A stretch of 64,000 nt of DNA from Anthoceros angustus (Eukaryota > Streptophyta > Anthocerotopsida > Anthocerotales > Anthocerotaceae), in the NCBI GenBank assembly GCA_010909165.1, contig MU008201.1, forward strand, positions 1 through 64,000, given 5' to 3'. Shown one piece after another: positions 24,400-34,712 of the stretch (its first letter is position 1; every line of letters begins with the position of its first letter). Position numbers and translations under genes: made by a program. The notes beneath the pieces are model-generated. The model worked only from the letters and a program-made list of their open reading frames with translations. It was not told the DNA's origin and did no database searches.

Positions 24400-24960
24400 T
24401 CTAGAGAGAAAAAGACATTCTTCGTTTTTTCTGTCCCCGCTTGAGGAATGACATGATAGCCGGAGTTCATGGGAACTCCATAGTAAAGTAATGAGGGTTT
24501 CTTCCTTTTTTGTCCTCCTTTTGGTCGGATACTACTCGGATCGTGGTAGCGATTCTTCCTTTTTTGTTCTCCCTTGAGGAGTAACATGGAGTAACATGGC
24601 TAAGCAACCTTCTCGCGGGATCACTATTGGGATGGTGGTAGCATGTTCGAATCTCACAGCCCACTGCGTTCGGGTGGAAAGATGGTTCCCTGCATTTTTG
24701 TCCTTCTTTGAGAAGTGACATAGTAATCAGGAGTTCATTGGAACTCCGTAGTTAAGCAGCCTTATGATCAGCTCTCTATTGAAATGAGGAACCACCTACT
24801 ACCGATTACTCCTTCCTAGCACTTGGTGACTACTGCGATGGGGTACCACCCATCGCCAAGTAGGTATTCTGGTCTACCTATTCTCCCTTGGTGATTATTG
24901 GGATGGGATACCACCCATCGCCTATTACTCCTTGCTGTTGGAATCATCCCGATGGATACA
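24400..24960 (+). repeat. Repeats with 5S-rRNA-like segments
   Basis: GGAACTCCGTAGTTAAGC at about 24737 resembles the conserved AGAACTCCGCAGTTAAGC of plant 5S rRNA. Variants lie near 24465. GTGA[CT]TA[CT]TG.GATGGG, like the 5S 3' part, lies near 24826 and 24890. A tRNA B-box-like GTTCGAATC is at about 24645. Copies are separated by TTCCTTTTTTGTTCTCCCTTGAGGAGTAACAT-like text. No full-length 5S gene is present. Confidence 0.4.
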
Positions 24961-25908
24961 CAACCCATCCGGTACACAACCCATCACCTCTTATACCCGG
25001 CCCTTGGTGGCATGCCTGTTCTAAGCCCTTCGAGATGCCTGATATATGATCTGAGTTGTAATGTCCTTTGGAGTGAAGCCCTTCGAGCTGCGTGATATAT
25101 GATTTTCGTTGTAAGGTCCTTTGGAGTCTCATAAATTATGTGGAATATAAATACTTGATCAATTTCACAGAAAAAGATGTCATAAATTATATGGAATGTA
25201 AATACTGGATCAATTATCTAGACAGTAACTATGATATATAATATTTATAATATATCTATATACCTATATAATAACCAACCGAAGAATCTTTTGGTTAGAA
25301 GAGTATAAGGAGTCGAGGAAGGCATCTGCGTCCGTTTTCGGGCTTTGGTTTTTCCATCGCGCCTGCCCCTCCCCTCGTGCGGATCTTGGGCGCTGTAAAT
25401 GTTTAGGAGTCGAGGACTCTTGGAGTAGGACGTTGAATTCCAATATATTCACATACATATAATGTTCTGTATTCACATACATATGTACCTAGTTAAAATT
25501 CCATGTCGTTGGTTCAACACGGTTGCCCATGTCAGAGCCCGCGACCCCATGAGTCACTGGTCAGTGGCTGTGTATCAATGGTGGCCCCATCCACGATCGG
25601 CTATTTGCTGACTTGGTCTGCGTCATCAAGCCAGCGCCTTCTTGTCCGACTCAAATGTAACCGGCTTGGAGGCTTGTGCCGGGGCAGCCGGCCGCATTGC
25701 GAGCGTCAGCTTCTACATGTTTGGCTTTGCACGTGTGCGGATTGGCTCGCGGCGGCATCCGCGCCGGGTTGGCGGATTGGTGTTTTAGAATCCGGAGCGG
25801 AGGAAGGGAAAATTTTGGTGCGCAGGCGTGCTGTGCAGGTGGTAGATCTTGAGCTGGAATTGGGAGCTGTATGTATCGTGCGTAGGAGGATTTGAAGCGG
25901 CGAGGAAG
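24961..25908. other. AT-rich spacer and probable promoter of the PADRE gene
   Basis: 25130-25500 is AT-rich with repeated ACATACATAT. From 25500 the composition rises to that of a 5' leader. An open frame runs into the gene upstream of its ATG, but only from a TTG codon. Confidence 0.4.
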
Positions 25909-26775
25909 ATGTTGCAAGAATGTGTGGACAACTGCATGAAAATCTGCACTTGCGCGGGGAGGCAGGAGGCGGACAATCCGGTAGTGGTGCTGAGGAAAGA
26001 TGGCCAGGTGTCGGAGTTTCCCAGGAGGATCAGGTGCTCCGAGGTGCTGGCCGAAAATCCGCACTACAGAATTTGCCATGCCAGCTCCTTGCTGTTGAAG
26101 CAGAAGGGGCGGATACTGTCGAATGCCGCCATGTTGGAGCCGGGGGAGATCTACTTTCTTGTGCCACAGCCTGGGACGCCTGCAGCCGGCAAGGGGGCCA
26201 TGTCCAAGGGAGCGGATTCCTCCATGCATTTCATGATCCCTAAAGAGTATTTGGAGAAGATTGCTGGAGATTTCGCTAATTCTGCCAACGCTGCCAGATC
26301 TGGTGCTGGCAGGAGGAGAGTGAAGAAGGCTGCCTCTAAGGTGCAGGGTCTGAAGAGGTCCAGGTCGAAGAGCAACTTTGTTTCTTCTTTTGATTCGTCT
26401 ATGCAGTTTGTTGTACCGAAGGACATTTTGTCTAAGTCTGGCGAAGAGGCCGCTAGCGCTGCATCTGATTACGGATCAGGACTGGCTGCGGTTCCGAAGG
26501 CCAGACCTGTGCTGACCAGAAGTGCTACCATAGGGAAGGGTAGGCCTCAGATCAGGTTGAAGAGGAACAGGCGCGTCTGGGTGCCGCCTTTGGACACCAT
26601 CGCTGAAGGGAGCTCTGGCCGATCATCTCTGGCGTCCAGGGGACACAGCAGATCGTCGGGAAGGTCCTTTGAAGCCGCATCTTTTCGGGATCCTCACGGG
26701 AATGGGACATCGTTTAGCACGCTGGATGAGACTTTAAGAGAAGACGAGGATGTAGCCCTTGCCTCACAATCTTGA
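25909..26775 (+). CDS. PADRE (DUF4228) domain protein
   Basis: A single-exon frame of 288 residues from the first ATG. The short Cys-containing N-terminus (DNCMKICTC) is followed by NPVVVLRKDGQVSEFPR, CSEVLAENPHYRICHASSL and MLEPGEIYFLVPQ, which together are the PADRE domain found only in plants and often in pathogen- and stress-responsive genes. After the domain come two similar short segments, SSMHFMIPKEYLEKI and SSMQFVVPKDILSKSG, separated by a basic stretch (GRRRVKKAA, KRSRSKSN), then VWVPPLDTIAEG near the C-terminus, a common element of the family. The biochemical role of the domain is unknown. No frame break is seen. Confidence 0.85.
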   Translation: MLQECVDNCMKICTCAGRQEADNPVVVLRKDGQVSEFPRRIRCSEVLAENPHYRICHASSLLLKQKGRILSNAAMLEPGEIYFLVPQPGTPAAGKGAMSKGADSSMHFMIPKEYLEKIAGDFANSANAARSGAGRRRVKKAASKVQGLKRSRSKSNFVSSFDSSMQFVVPKDILSKSGEEAASAASDYGSGLAAVPKARPVLTRSATIGKGRPQIRLKRNRRVWVPPLDTIAEGSSGRSSLASRGHSRSSGRSFEAASFRDPHGNGTSFSTLDETLREDEDVALASQS

Positions 26776-27467
26776 TGGTGCTGTTGCGAAAAAGAGATGC
26801 CGTGGATGAGAGCTTGGTTTTCTCGCTTGCGAGTGATCTTTCTGAGTGAAGACATTCTCATTCTGAGGTTGTGCTGGGAACGGTCACTCGTCCGGTCGAA
26901 TTTGCAAGCTGAGAAGCGGGAGGCTTGCATCTGTTGACCTTGCGGCAGCTAGCTTGTCTAGACTTGGAGCTCCCTCACGACTCTTTTGGCCAAATGTTGG
27001 CAAGTGCGATAGGTTGGAGGAGCGACATCGGAAACAAATAGGAACTGTACAGTAGAATGTGTGCTCGTCCTTGTACATTAGTATACATTTGTAGCTAGAA
27101 CTGGCTTTGGTGAGGGCAGTTTCTCTCCATTGTGCACCGTGTCTTGGTGTGCTGCTGTCATCGGAAAGGTCTGCTTCGGTATTTCAGACTAAAATCTTGG
27201 TGCGTGATGATCGTCATTTCCAGAAAACGTTAAAGAATCTTGGTTTTTGTGAGGAAAAGGTGCAGTGCTGCTCATGTAGACAGGAACCACAAGTGGAATG
27301 AGCCGTCAGGGGCAAGCACGGTTGAACTTCGAAATCAGGGACACGCACGGTTTACCATGCAGGAGGACCTTTCATCATATCGTATGTACAGTCAGTGAAT
27401 GCAGAAGCTTCTTCGGCTGCCCATTTGGTTCCACGCCACTTGTTGATCTCTTTTAAACTTGTCTACA
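26776..27467. other. 3' region between convergent genes
   Basis: Downstream sequence of the PADRE gene (+) and of the plastid-type gene (-). No further gene was recognised; a 64-codon open frame at 27107-27301 lacks support. Confidence 0.5.
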
Positions 27468-28349
27468 CTAGCTGCTGCTTTCCATAGCACTCATACGCTT
27501 TGTTATGAGATCCACAGCAGCATTAGCGGAAGTGAAAGCTCCATGGAAGCTTTCCTTGAATGAGAATGTCTCTAGATTGCTAACCATTTGCATGAGAATG
27601 TCCCCAATATCAAGCTGCTTTTCCAACAAGCAGTAGTAGAACACGGAGGCGCAACGCCTACTGATTTCTGCATTTGCAGGTTCAGGGCAGTACTCATCAT
27701 CAAGCCACTGGTGCAGGGCTTTCTTCAGCCACTCGGATTCCTGCAAGGAGCCACATGTCAATAACGCAGGTATTGTGCTGCCCCGCCTCATGAAATCATC
27801 CATTGAGCTCTCTGCTGCTCCCATAGAAAATCTTGTCACCTATCCTACAACAGACTACCCTAGTTCCAGCTGCCTCGCTCAGGCTGCAGATTTGGGTGCA
27901 ACCCACTTCCAACCAGTGACTCAAATCTGAATGTGGCCTGACCCTAAGCTTGCAAGCACTGTAGCAACGACAAGCAGAGCCCCAATCTTGGAGCCCAGGG
28001 GAAAGGATGAACACCAAGCTGCGGAATGACGACGCCCAGGAAAGTATAAACCGTGTTTACAGCATACCTTCTCTGCCTCAGATGGGACGGTCCACGCCTC
28101 AGGTACCTGCAGGGATGGCAGCTCGGCAGCCTCGAATTCCTCCTGTCCTGATGCCACACAGCAGGTGAGCCTTCCTTGAGCTTTTGTTCCACAAGGGTGG
28201 CTGGAGCGGGATACAGAATTCTGACCGCGACGGTCTGAAGTCTTCCCCGGAATCCGCAAACAGGACAGTCCTGGAGATACAGCACCTCGCGTCCCCAGAA
28301 TTGAGCAGGTCAAGCCTACCAAGTCTCCACCCTGCGCAGCCAGGGCCAT
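27468..28349 (-). CDS. Conserved plastid-type protein of unknown function
   Basis: Two exons, 28349-28068 and 27740-27468, join in phase (SEAEK|ESEWLKKAL) to give 184 residues. The first about 65 residues are rich in Ser, Arg, Gly and Cys with few acids, as in a chloroplast transit peptide. The mature part contains LPSLQVPEAWTVPSEAE, LHQWLDDEYCPEPANAEISR, YYCLLEKQLDIGDILMQM and ESFHGAFTSANAAVDLI. This pattern looks conserved and helical, but I cannot name the family. It contains no catalytic motif I know. Splice sites are canonical and the frame is unbroken. It lies convergent with the PADRE gene. Confidence 0.7.
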
Positions 28350-28760
28350 AGCAGCGCTAAGACCTACAGACCGCAGCAGGGCGAGGGAACCTGGAGGGCA
28401 GCGTCAGGCCGTCCAATCCACCACCCCGCATGCGATTATTCTGCACTTGTCTGCAAGAGGTACAGAAGGATGAGAGGACGCGATACTTCTGGGCAGGTGA
28501 AGGGGACAACGCTTTCGAGCTGAGTTTCGCAAGGATAAGATGCAGAGCGGACAGATGCTGTAGGCCGAAAAAGCGACTGTGAAGGCCAGATGTGCACAGG
28601 TTATGCAGCGCTGGATAAGCAGCATCATGTGAAGGCTTGCAGATAAAACAGATTTTGAAACATCGTTTCTCAGATGCCCAGAAGATGAGACCTACCTACT
28701 ACCATGTTGGAACACTTCGGTCTAATTACAATCTTGCTAGCGCAACAAGCAGGCTTAAAC
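28350..28760. other. Spacer between two minus-strand genes
   Basis: Holds the probable promoter and 5' leader of the 27468-28349 gene and the 3' end of the reductase gene. No other gene was recognised. Confidence 0.5.
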
Positions 28761-28761
28761 C

Positions 28762-30273
28762 TCATCTGAATCGGGCCCTATCGTGCGGCGCCGAGTAATC
28801 GAAAGGAAACCCAAGAGGGATTATGCCATGAGGGTTGATAGTGGGGTGACTGCCATAATAGTGCCTCTTGATGTGATCCATTTTCACAGTGTCAGCGACG
28901 CCATTGGTTTGGTAGATATCTCTCGTGTAGTTGATCAAATTGGGGTACTCTCTGATGAAATGCTTGTTGCATTTGAAGTGCACAACGTAGACCTGCAAAA
29001 CAGCAGTTGGCTCTCTTATTTAATCTCATGTTTCAACACACACACCCGCTTTGCTAATGTCATGTTTCAAGAAGAGAGCGAACCTCATCAAACCGGATCA
29101 GGGTGACAAATAAACGGATGTCTGCCTCTGTCAACGTGTTGCCTACCAGGTACCTCTGTGTCCCCAAAATACCTTCGACTCTTTCCAGTGCATTGAACAC
29201 ATCATGGAAAGCCTGGATGCAGTGCAAAGCAAGAATCAGTCCTTTGACCTAAACCACGAACTGACAGAGCTCCCCAGCAGGTCAGGAAAGGACAGGATGG
29301 AAGCAACACCAACCTCTTCATAAGGCTTCTGCTTAGTTGCAAAGCCTGCCCGGTACACACCATTGTTAATGGACGGGTAAACCCACTCATTCACCTCGTC
29401 AATCTCCTTCCTCAGTGGCTCCGGGTACAGATCCAGCGCTGGGTTCTTGGCTATGTGGTTGAACTCGGAATTGAACATGCGCACGATCTCCGAGCTCTCG
29501 TTGTTGACGATGGTGTGCTTCTCCTTGTCCCACAGGACCTGAACAGGCATGCATGACGCACAAGAGAGACCTCAGCTACAAGCAGGAGCGGAAACCGATC
29601 TGCAATTCTGGGACATATGTCGCTCAACACTTACGGGTACAGTGTATCTGCCATTGTACTTAGGATCAGCTCTGTCATACAGGTCCCGAATGCTTTTGGA
29701 CCCAAAAAGAGGATCCCTGTGGGCATCTGGCTCCTCGGCTCCAGGATGCGGGAAGACCCACCCGAAGTGCTCGTCATTCTCCTTCGTCCTCTCCCATTTC
29801 GCATTGGTGGCCTGCGCAGAGACCAGGTCCATCCAGTACCATCCCAGCTGACAAAAAAGAGCCCACTACATTGAGAGCGAGGTCCAGCAGCTTACAGTCA
29901 GCCCGATGGCGTGCTCCAAACCCTTGAGCTTGATGGCAGCGTAGCATCGAGACGCCCAGGGGCAGGCATACGAGATGTAGAGATGGTACCGGCCAGCTAC
30001 AGGGGGAAACTCAGCTCCCTCCTTGCTGGAGATCCAGTTGCGGAAAACCGAGGCCGGCCTCTTGAACTCCCCATCCTTGAGATCCGACAGAGTGGTTTTT
30101 CCTGGGGCCATCTGGGCGGACACGACGCACACACCCCGGCTTTTGCTGCAGCTCCTCACTTTAAGTTCAGGAAGGCCAACTCCAACAAATCTCTGCAGCC
30201 CAGTTCTCAGTCCAACCAACCCAGCTCTGTCCACTCTCAGAAGAGCAACAGGCGGCGCTGCCAGACTCAACAT
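28762..30273 (-). CDS. Glutathionyl-hydroquinone reductase (Xi-class GST), plastid-type
   Basis: Five exons all join in phase: 30273-29896, 29847-29635, 29538-29314, 29212-29084 and 28992-28762, giving about 391 residues. The first about 50 are a transit-peptide-like leader. [20 protein letters not shown] holds the CPWA motif with the catalytic Cys of the ECM4/YqjG family. [47 protein letters not shown] and [14 protein letters not shown] follow, then the C-terminal helical part ending with [14 protein letters not shown]-like text (here PLGF). The enzyme reduces glutathionyl-hydroquinones back to hydroquinones and GSH. The gene is intact and typical in length for plant plastid members. Confidence 0.92.
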
Positions 30274-30784
30274 TCAAGCAGGTACGCGATCCCCAGCCCC
30301 AGCCCTCTGCTTTTGTTGGGCACATGCAAATGGTGCGAATGAATCGTGGCAGCTGCTGATTAAATACAAGTGCCATCTGCGGATGTGGCGCACCAAAGGA
30401 CAAGATGCTCACTGACAGTGGGGAGGGTTGCCGGTTTTGGAGTCTCTCCTGGGGGAAGCTGCAAAGGCACCTTCGCCTGGATAATATTGCGCTTTTCTCA
30501 AAAACTGCATGTCTGTTTCTCTTTATCCTGTTCAGTACGTTGGGATTGTCCGACACTGTGTCGTCGGTTGGCCTCGATGAGCATGATTGTGGTTGTACTT
30601 GATTCGTGTTCTCCACTGAAACCCTAACCTCTTCGTGGACATTGGAAAATGCTAGTTCTCGGATGGGAAATGGTGGAAGCGGAGGATGGTGGGGTGGAAG
30701 ATTTGGGAGAAATCTGACGTGTTCAGATAGGAGTAGTGTTGTGAGCAGCATGTGAGCGAGCGGAGTGCAACAGATCGTGTGACA
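30274..30784. promoter_or_regulatory. Shared upstream region of divergent genes
   Basis: About 510 bp separate the starts of the reductase (-) and the NIP30-type gene (+). It probably holds both promoters. I see no clear TATA box or known element. Confidence 0.4.
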
Positions 30785-31919
30785 ATGTCGAATCCTCTGC
30801 GGCTTATGAATTTTGTGCCTGAGGTATGAGGTGGAGGTTGGAACTGGAGCTGTTGTGAATTGCTATTGTGCAGAGGGTTTAGGGTTGATGCTGTGCAGGC
30901 GGGCGAAGAGATCGTGTCGAGGCAACCCGTGATCCCCGACAGGCCTCTGTTTGAGGTGGGTTGGTGCAGTCTAGCAAGGTTGCGAAGTTTCGTCAGTGTT
31001 GCTGCTGTGTGATGAGATGTAAATGAGTGGGTTTGAATTCATTGGCAGATTCTAAAGGAAAACAAAGACAAGAAGGATGCGGAATTCAATGAACGCTTCA
31101 AGCATCGTTAGCACGTTGTTGCTTCCTTTCCGTTTCCAGGAATTTAGGTCGCCTTGGTGGATGCATGATGTTGGTTTTGGTGTGCGTAGGGCCACCCAAG
31201 GCACTTGACGAAGATGAGACGGAATTTCTGGAGCTTGTTCGGACGGTGAGCATTGTGGAAGCTCTGTAGCCGTCCGTGGCCAGGATAATGCGAGCTGGTC
31301 TTTTTTATCGTAGTTTTTGTCGTATGCTTCTACGATGTAAGGCCGGCGCGTAGACAACTGACTCTCGCTTATCTTGGCTGCAGCACAAGCAGGAGCAGGA
31401 GAGACTGATTGCAACTGAGGAGGCGCGTGAGCTGGAGGAATTTCATGTCTGTCAGCAAGCTGTGCCCCTTGTTAAGTCATCGCAATAAGCTGTTTGTCCA
31501 ACATCTCTGTGAGCTCAAAAGATTTCTGTCGTTCCTATGGATGCAGGCAGCCATTGCAAGCAGGGCTGCTATCTCTGAAGAGCAAAAAGTTACTGCTGTC
31601 AAACATGAGGTTCGTCATCGGTTTGAGCCAAGATGTCTGTTGGCGCCCAGTCGCTGGGTAGGTAGACTAACCCAGAGAATGGTGCCTTCAGCAGAACGAG
31701 AGACCAGCCCTCAACAAGGTCCAAAGTCGTCCCAAGACCCATGCAGCTTTCATAAGAATTGTCCCACAAGCCAAGAAGGCAAAATTGGACGTAGGTTCGA
31801 AAGACACGCAGTCCGCCTCCGTAAGCCCAGCTGCGGATGATGTTAAAACTGATGACAAACCAGGTAGCACTGCATTGGGACTTGTGTCCTATAGCGATGA
31901 AAGTGACGATGAGGACTGA
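30785..31919 (+). CDS. NIP30/FAM192A (PSME3-interacting) protein homologue
   Basis: Exons: 30785-30823, 30899-30955, 31049-31106, 31190-31245, 31384 to about 31450, about 31547-31609, and a last exon from about 31691 to 31919. The product reads MSNPLRLMNFVPE|AGEEIV, RPLFEILKENKDKKDAEFNE, FKHRPPKALDEDETEFLELV and HKQEQERLIATEEARELEEF, the diagnostic N-terminal NIP30 domain. The C-terminus gives AAFIRIVPQAKKAKLD and the acidic end GLVSYSDESDDED, both conserved in the family. Animal FAM192A/PIP30 is a nuclear partner of the PA28-gamma proteasome activator; plants lack a clear PA28-gamma, so the partner here is open. Middle exon borders are approximate. Confidence 0.82.
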
Positions 31920-32078
31920 ACAGTGAGAAGTTTTTGCTCCATTCCGTCCGTGTACAGCAATTGTTGTACAAGTTTTGCATCACTGAAGTATGTAATCCTC
32001 ATTGCGCCCATGACACAGGATTGCCGCCAATAGCAGACATTAATAAAAGGGCCCTCCACCTATAAGACCACAGATTGG

Positions 32079-33914
32079 TCACAGGCGGGTGCAGGTCATG
32101 TCGAAGTCATCGGGAGCTATCCGCATTATCCAAGAACTTAGAGTCCTTTTTGCCTCAGTGCTATTCATGGATGATAGTTCGTACATGCTGCACAGGTTCA
32201 AGACGAGTGACTCCGTCAACGCTGTCAAGGGACTCTTTTGTAGCACATCTTCCAGGACTTGAGTTGCCCCGACCAGGTCCCTCGAGTACATCTGACACAA
32301 GGCCTTGTTGTTTGCAGCAATTTCATCCCCAGGATCCTGTCTCAAAACTGCTTCGAATTTCTTGCTCGCTGCTGGGTACTGCTTAAGCGCGAAGAGTAAC
32401 AGTCCCCGGTTTCTGCCTATCAGGTTTGCAATTGGTCCTGGCGCATTGCCCTCCTTGCCAGCAAGAGATTCCACTGCTGCGAAGGTTAACTTGGCCCCAT
32501 CTAGATCACCCACCTGCAGCTGCACATACCCATACTTGGAGAGCAGCACAAGATCATTCGGCCTGCTCTTCAGCAGCTGCTCCAGCCAACTGAAGGCCAC
32601 CATGAAGTCCTTGTCACCCAAATGATGGCTCACAGCAGTGTGCAACACCATCTCTTGCCGTCGTCTCCACTTTTCCAGCATCAACTGGTACCCTGCAGGT
32701 GAGTGGTCAACTGCAGCATCTGGGCTGAAAGAGTTGCTCCTCACCTGCTCCTCATCATCCACCCACCCTGAATGGGAACTCACCCCTGCATGTTGCGAGG
32801 ACCCTGTCAGCAAATCCACCTCAGGAGCAGGACCTGCTTCCCTGCTGTCCTCCGCCTGCTTCAGGCTCTCTTCAAGATTGTCTAACTTCTTGTTGCAGTG
32901 TGCCAGCAGCTCATACAGACGGTCAGATGCCTTGGCTGACTCACCCAACCATCGGGGAAGAATGGCATACAGCCATCTCAAGCCAAATGGAACCATGGAC
33001 CCAAACTTGCCAGGATACAGAGATGGGTTCTCCTCATACCGGAACTTGGGGTCGTCAAGGTCCCCCAGCGCAGCAAGCTCATCAGCAGCAGCTCCATAGT
33101 TTCGCAGCTTCATCAGGGCCAAGACATGGTAGCTTGTGTAAGAAAGCTGCAGGTCGAGGGAGCTGACAATGTCTCGCTTTCTGGTCTCCTTCACCTTCTC
33201 CACTATAGCCCGCCAAGAGCCTTGCCTTGCCAGCTTCTGGAGGCTGCCGAGGTCGGAGGAAACGTCCTGCACTGAGATCCTCCTGAAAGGAAATGAGGAG
33301 CTCCTTCGATCCTGGAAATGGACTGCTGGAGGGTCTGGGACGATGTCCTTCGAGAAGCTCGGAGCCCTGTTGGCCATGCGAGAGGGGTAATTGCCGGAAG
33401 ATGCGGATGCAGCTGGAGAAGGGGGACCAAGGGAGCCTGATGATCTCCTGCTGTAACTGGAGTGCCTAGACATGGGTTGAGGGGAAAGACTTTGGTCCTC
33501 GCCCTGATCTGCGCTGTCATTCCCCATGAGAGGATGCGAGATGACCTCATTTCCTCCAGATTCCCGGACCATAGAATGCTGAGGAGCTGGAGTTCCCGAG
33601 GAAGGTTGGGGGAAAATAGAGGAAAGGGAGGCCGAGCGTGGCATGGGAGAGGACGGAGATGGGGATAGGTACTTGCTGGGTCCCGATTCAGGAACCGAGG
33701 CATGCCCCTGTGCTGAACCAGAAGCAGAAGGGAAGAAGGAGGAGTTCCGCTGGAACGCAGGGAAGGACGGAACAGGAGGCGGCTTTGAAGCAGAGTGTGA
33801 TCCTGTTTCTGTGTGCCGAGTAGCAGACTCTGATCCAGCTCCGTTGGCCACACTGGTGAGCGCATCGTCGGGTAAGCTGGGTGATTCCCCCTGCTGGCGT
33901 TTGTTGTCGTCCAT
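32079..33914 (-). CDS. TRAPPC12 homologue (TRAPP complex TPR subunit)
   Basis: A single unbroken exon of 611 residues. Residues 1-200 are disordered and rich in Ser and Pro. From about residue 215, FRRISVQDVSSDLGSLQKLA and GSWRAIVEKVKETRKRD begin the conserved part, followed by LRNYGAAADELAALGDLDDP, YPGKFGSMVPFGLRWLYAIL and RLYELLAHC. TPR-like helices follow (KDFMVAFSWLEQLLKSRPND; AASKKFEAVLRQDPGDEIAA) and the end is ESLVLNLCSMYELSS ... FDMTC, typical of the family. In plants TRAPPC12 belongs to the TRAPPIII complex, a Rab GTPase exchange factor for trans-Golgi traffic. The absence of introns over 1.8 kb contrasts with neighbours. Confidence 0.9.
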   Translation of the reverse strand: MDDNKRQQGESPSLPDDALTSVANGAGSESATRHTETGSHSASKPPPVPSFPAFQRNSSFFPSASGSAQGHASVPESGPSKYLSPSPSSPMPRSASLSSIFPQPSSGTPAPQHSMVRESGGNEVISHPLMGNDSADQGEDQSLSPQPMSRHSSYSRRSSGSLGPPSPAASASSGNYPSRMANRAPSFSKDIVPDPPAVHFQDRRSSSFPFRRISVQDVSSDLGSLQKLARQGSWRAIVEKVKETRKRDIVSSLDLQLSYTSYHVLALMKLRNYGAAADELAALGDLDDPKFRYEENPSLYPGKFGSMVPFGLRWLYAILPRWLGESAKASDRLYELLAHCNKKLDNLEESLKQAEDSREAGPAPEVDLLTGSSQHAGVSSHSGWVDDEEQVRSNSFSPDAAVDHSPAGYQLMLEKWRRRQEMVLHTAVSHHLGDKDFMVAFSWLEQLLKSRPNDLVLLSKYGYVQLQVGDLDGAKLTFAAVESLAGKEGNAPGPIANLIGRNRGLLLFALKQYPAASKKFEAVLRQDPGDEIAANNKALCQMYSRDLVGATQVLEDVLQKSPLTALTESLVLNLCSMYELSSMNSTEAKRTLSSWIMRIAPDDFDMTCTRL

Positions 33915-34712
33915 GCCTTCCAGTCTTCAGCGACAACAAGGCTATGCTACGCTGGTCTTACCCACAAACTGTCAATCCAGACCTGTTGCCTTCTGCAGAA
34001 GTGGAGATCAGCTTCGCCAAATTACAATGCTGACAAGAACGATATCAGCTACAGAACAGGGGACCCAGGAGAGCGGATTGGAGTCCTAGGATTCCTGCAC
34101 CTGGTGTAGGTAGGAAAAAAATTGCGACCGGCAGAAGGAGCATGAGCTGCACCCGCAACCTGGAGGATCCACAGCTTCGCATTGAAAAGGGTAGTTGGGA
34201 TTCCAACTCCAATATGACTTTCAGCCGTCACAATTCCAGTCGGAAAGGGTAGCACACCTGGCATGCACGTCAGGCGCACGGCTTCTGGTCTGGGGCTCGC
34301 ATTCTGGACTGCCCTAAAGAATGGCTTCTGTGGGACTTATCTTCACAATTGGAAACTATAATGGAACGCGTCCTCGCCAACCTATGCTGCTGTGGTGTGG
34401 CGCCCGACCGTGCCATGTTACCGCGGTACAATGGCATAAGTGTTCCCAACGTCCAGAAGATCACAGGAAGGTGTGGGTCGTAGCAACACAGCTGATCAAT
34501 TCTGGAAGCTGTATCCGTGTTGCAGCAAGCTATATCTCCCTTGCGTTTGAGCCTCGTGTTGCAAGGCAGCAACACCAGGCTCAAATGCAACGGAGATATA
34601 GCTTCAGCGATGGAGTTGAGAGCCAGTTGCACGGAAGGTATGGAGCTCCGCCTTCGTCTGTGGGTTCACTTGTGGGTTGGTTTCGAAGGAGTTTTTCGTC
34701 GATCTCTGATTG
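33915..34712. other. Upstream region of divergent TRAPPC12 and PPR genes
   Basis: No coding gene was recognised in these about 800 bp. It contains the hairpin listed separately. Confidence 0.5.
34528..34603. repeat. Imperfect inverted repeat, ~36-bp arms, 5-nt loop
   Basis: The left arm AGCTATATCTCCCTTGCGTT... (34528-34562) pairs with the right arm ending ...GGAGATATAGCT (34568-34603), with three mismatches noted (CCC/CCG, GCG/GCA, CTC/CTG). Transcribed, it would form a long stem. Confidence 0.85.

Noticed and set aside
24640-24665. tRNA gene from the GTTCGAATC B-box-like word
   Set aside because: No matching A box or acceptor stem could be paired around it.
25849-25908. Upstream extension of the PADRE protein
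   Set aside because: The extension would begin at TTG; the first ATG at 25909 fits the short Cys-rich N-terminus better.
30167-30751. 194-codon minus-strand frame between two divergent genes
   Set aside because: It overlaps the reductase leader in another frame and the shared promoter; no conserved motif.
33203-33865. 220-codon minus-strand frame inside the TRAPPC12 gene
   Set aside because: It is the same strand but another frame of a GC-rich disordered region; the 611-residue frame has the conserved domain.
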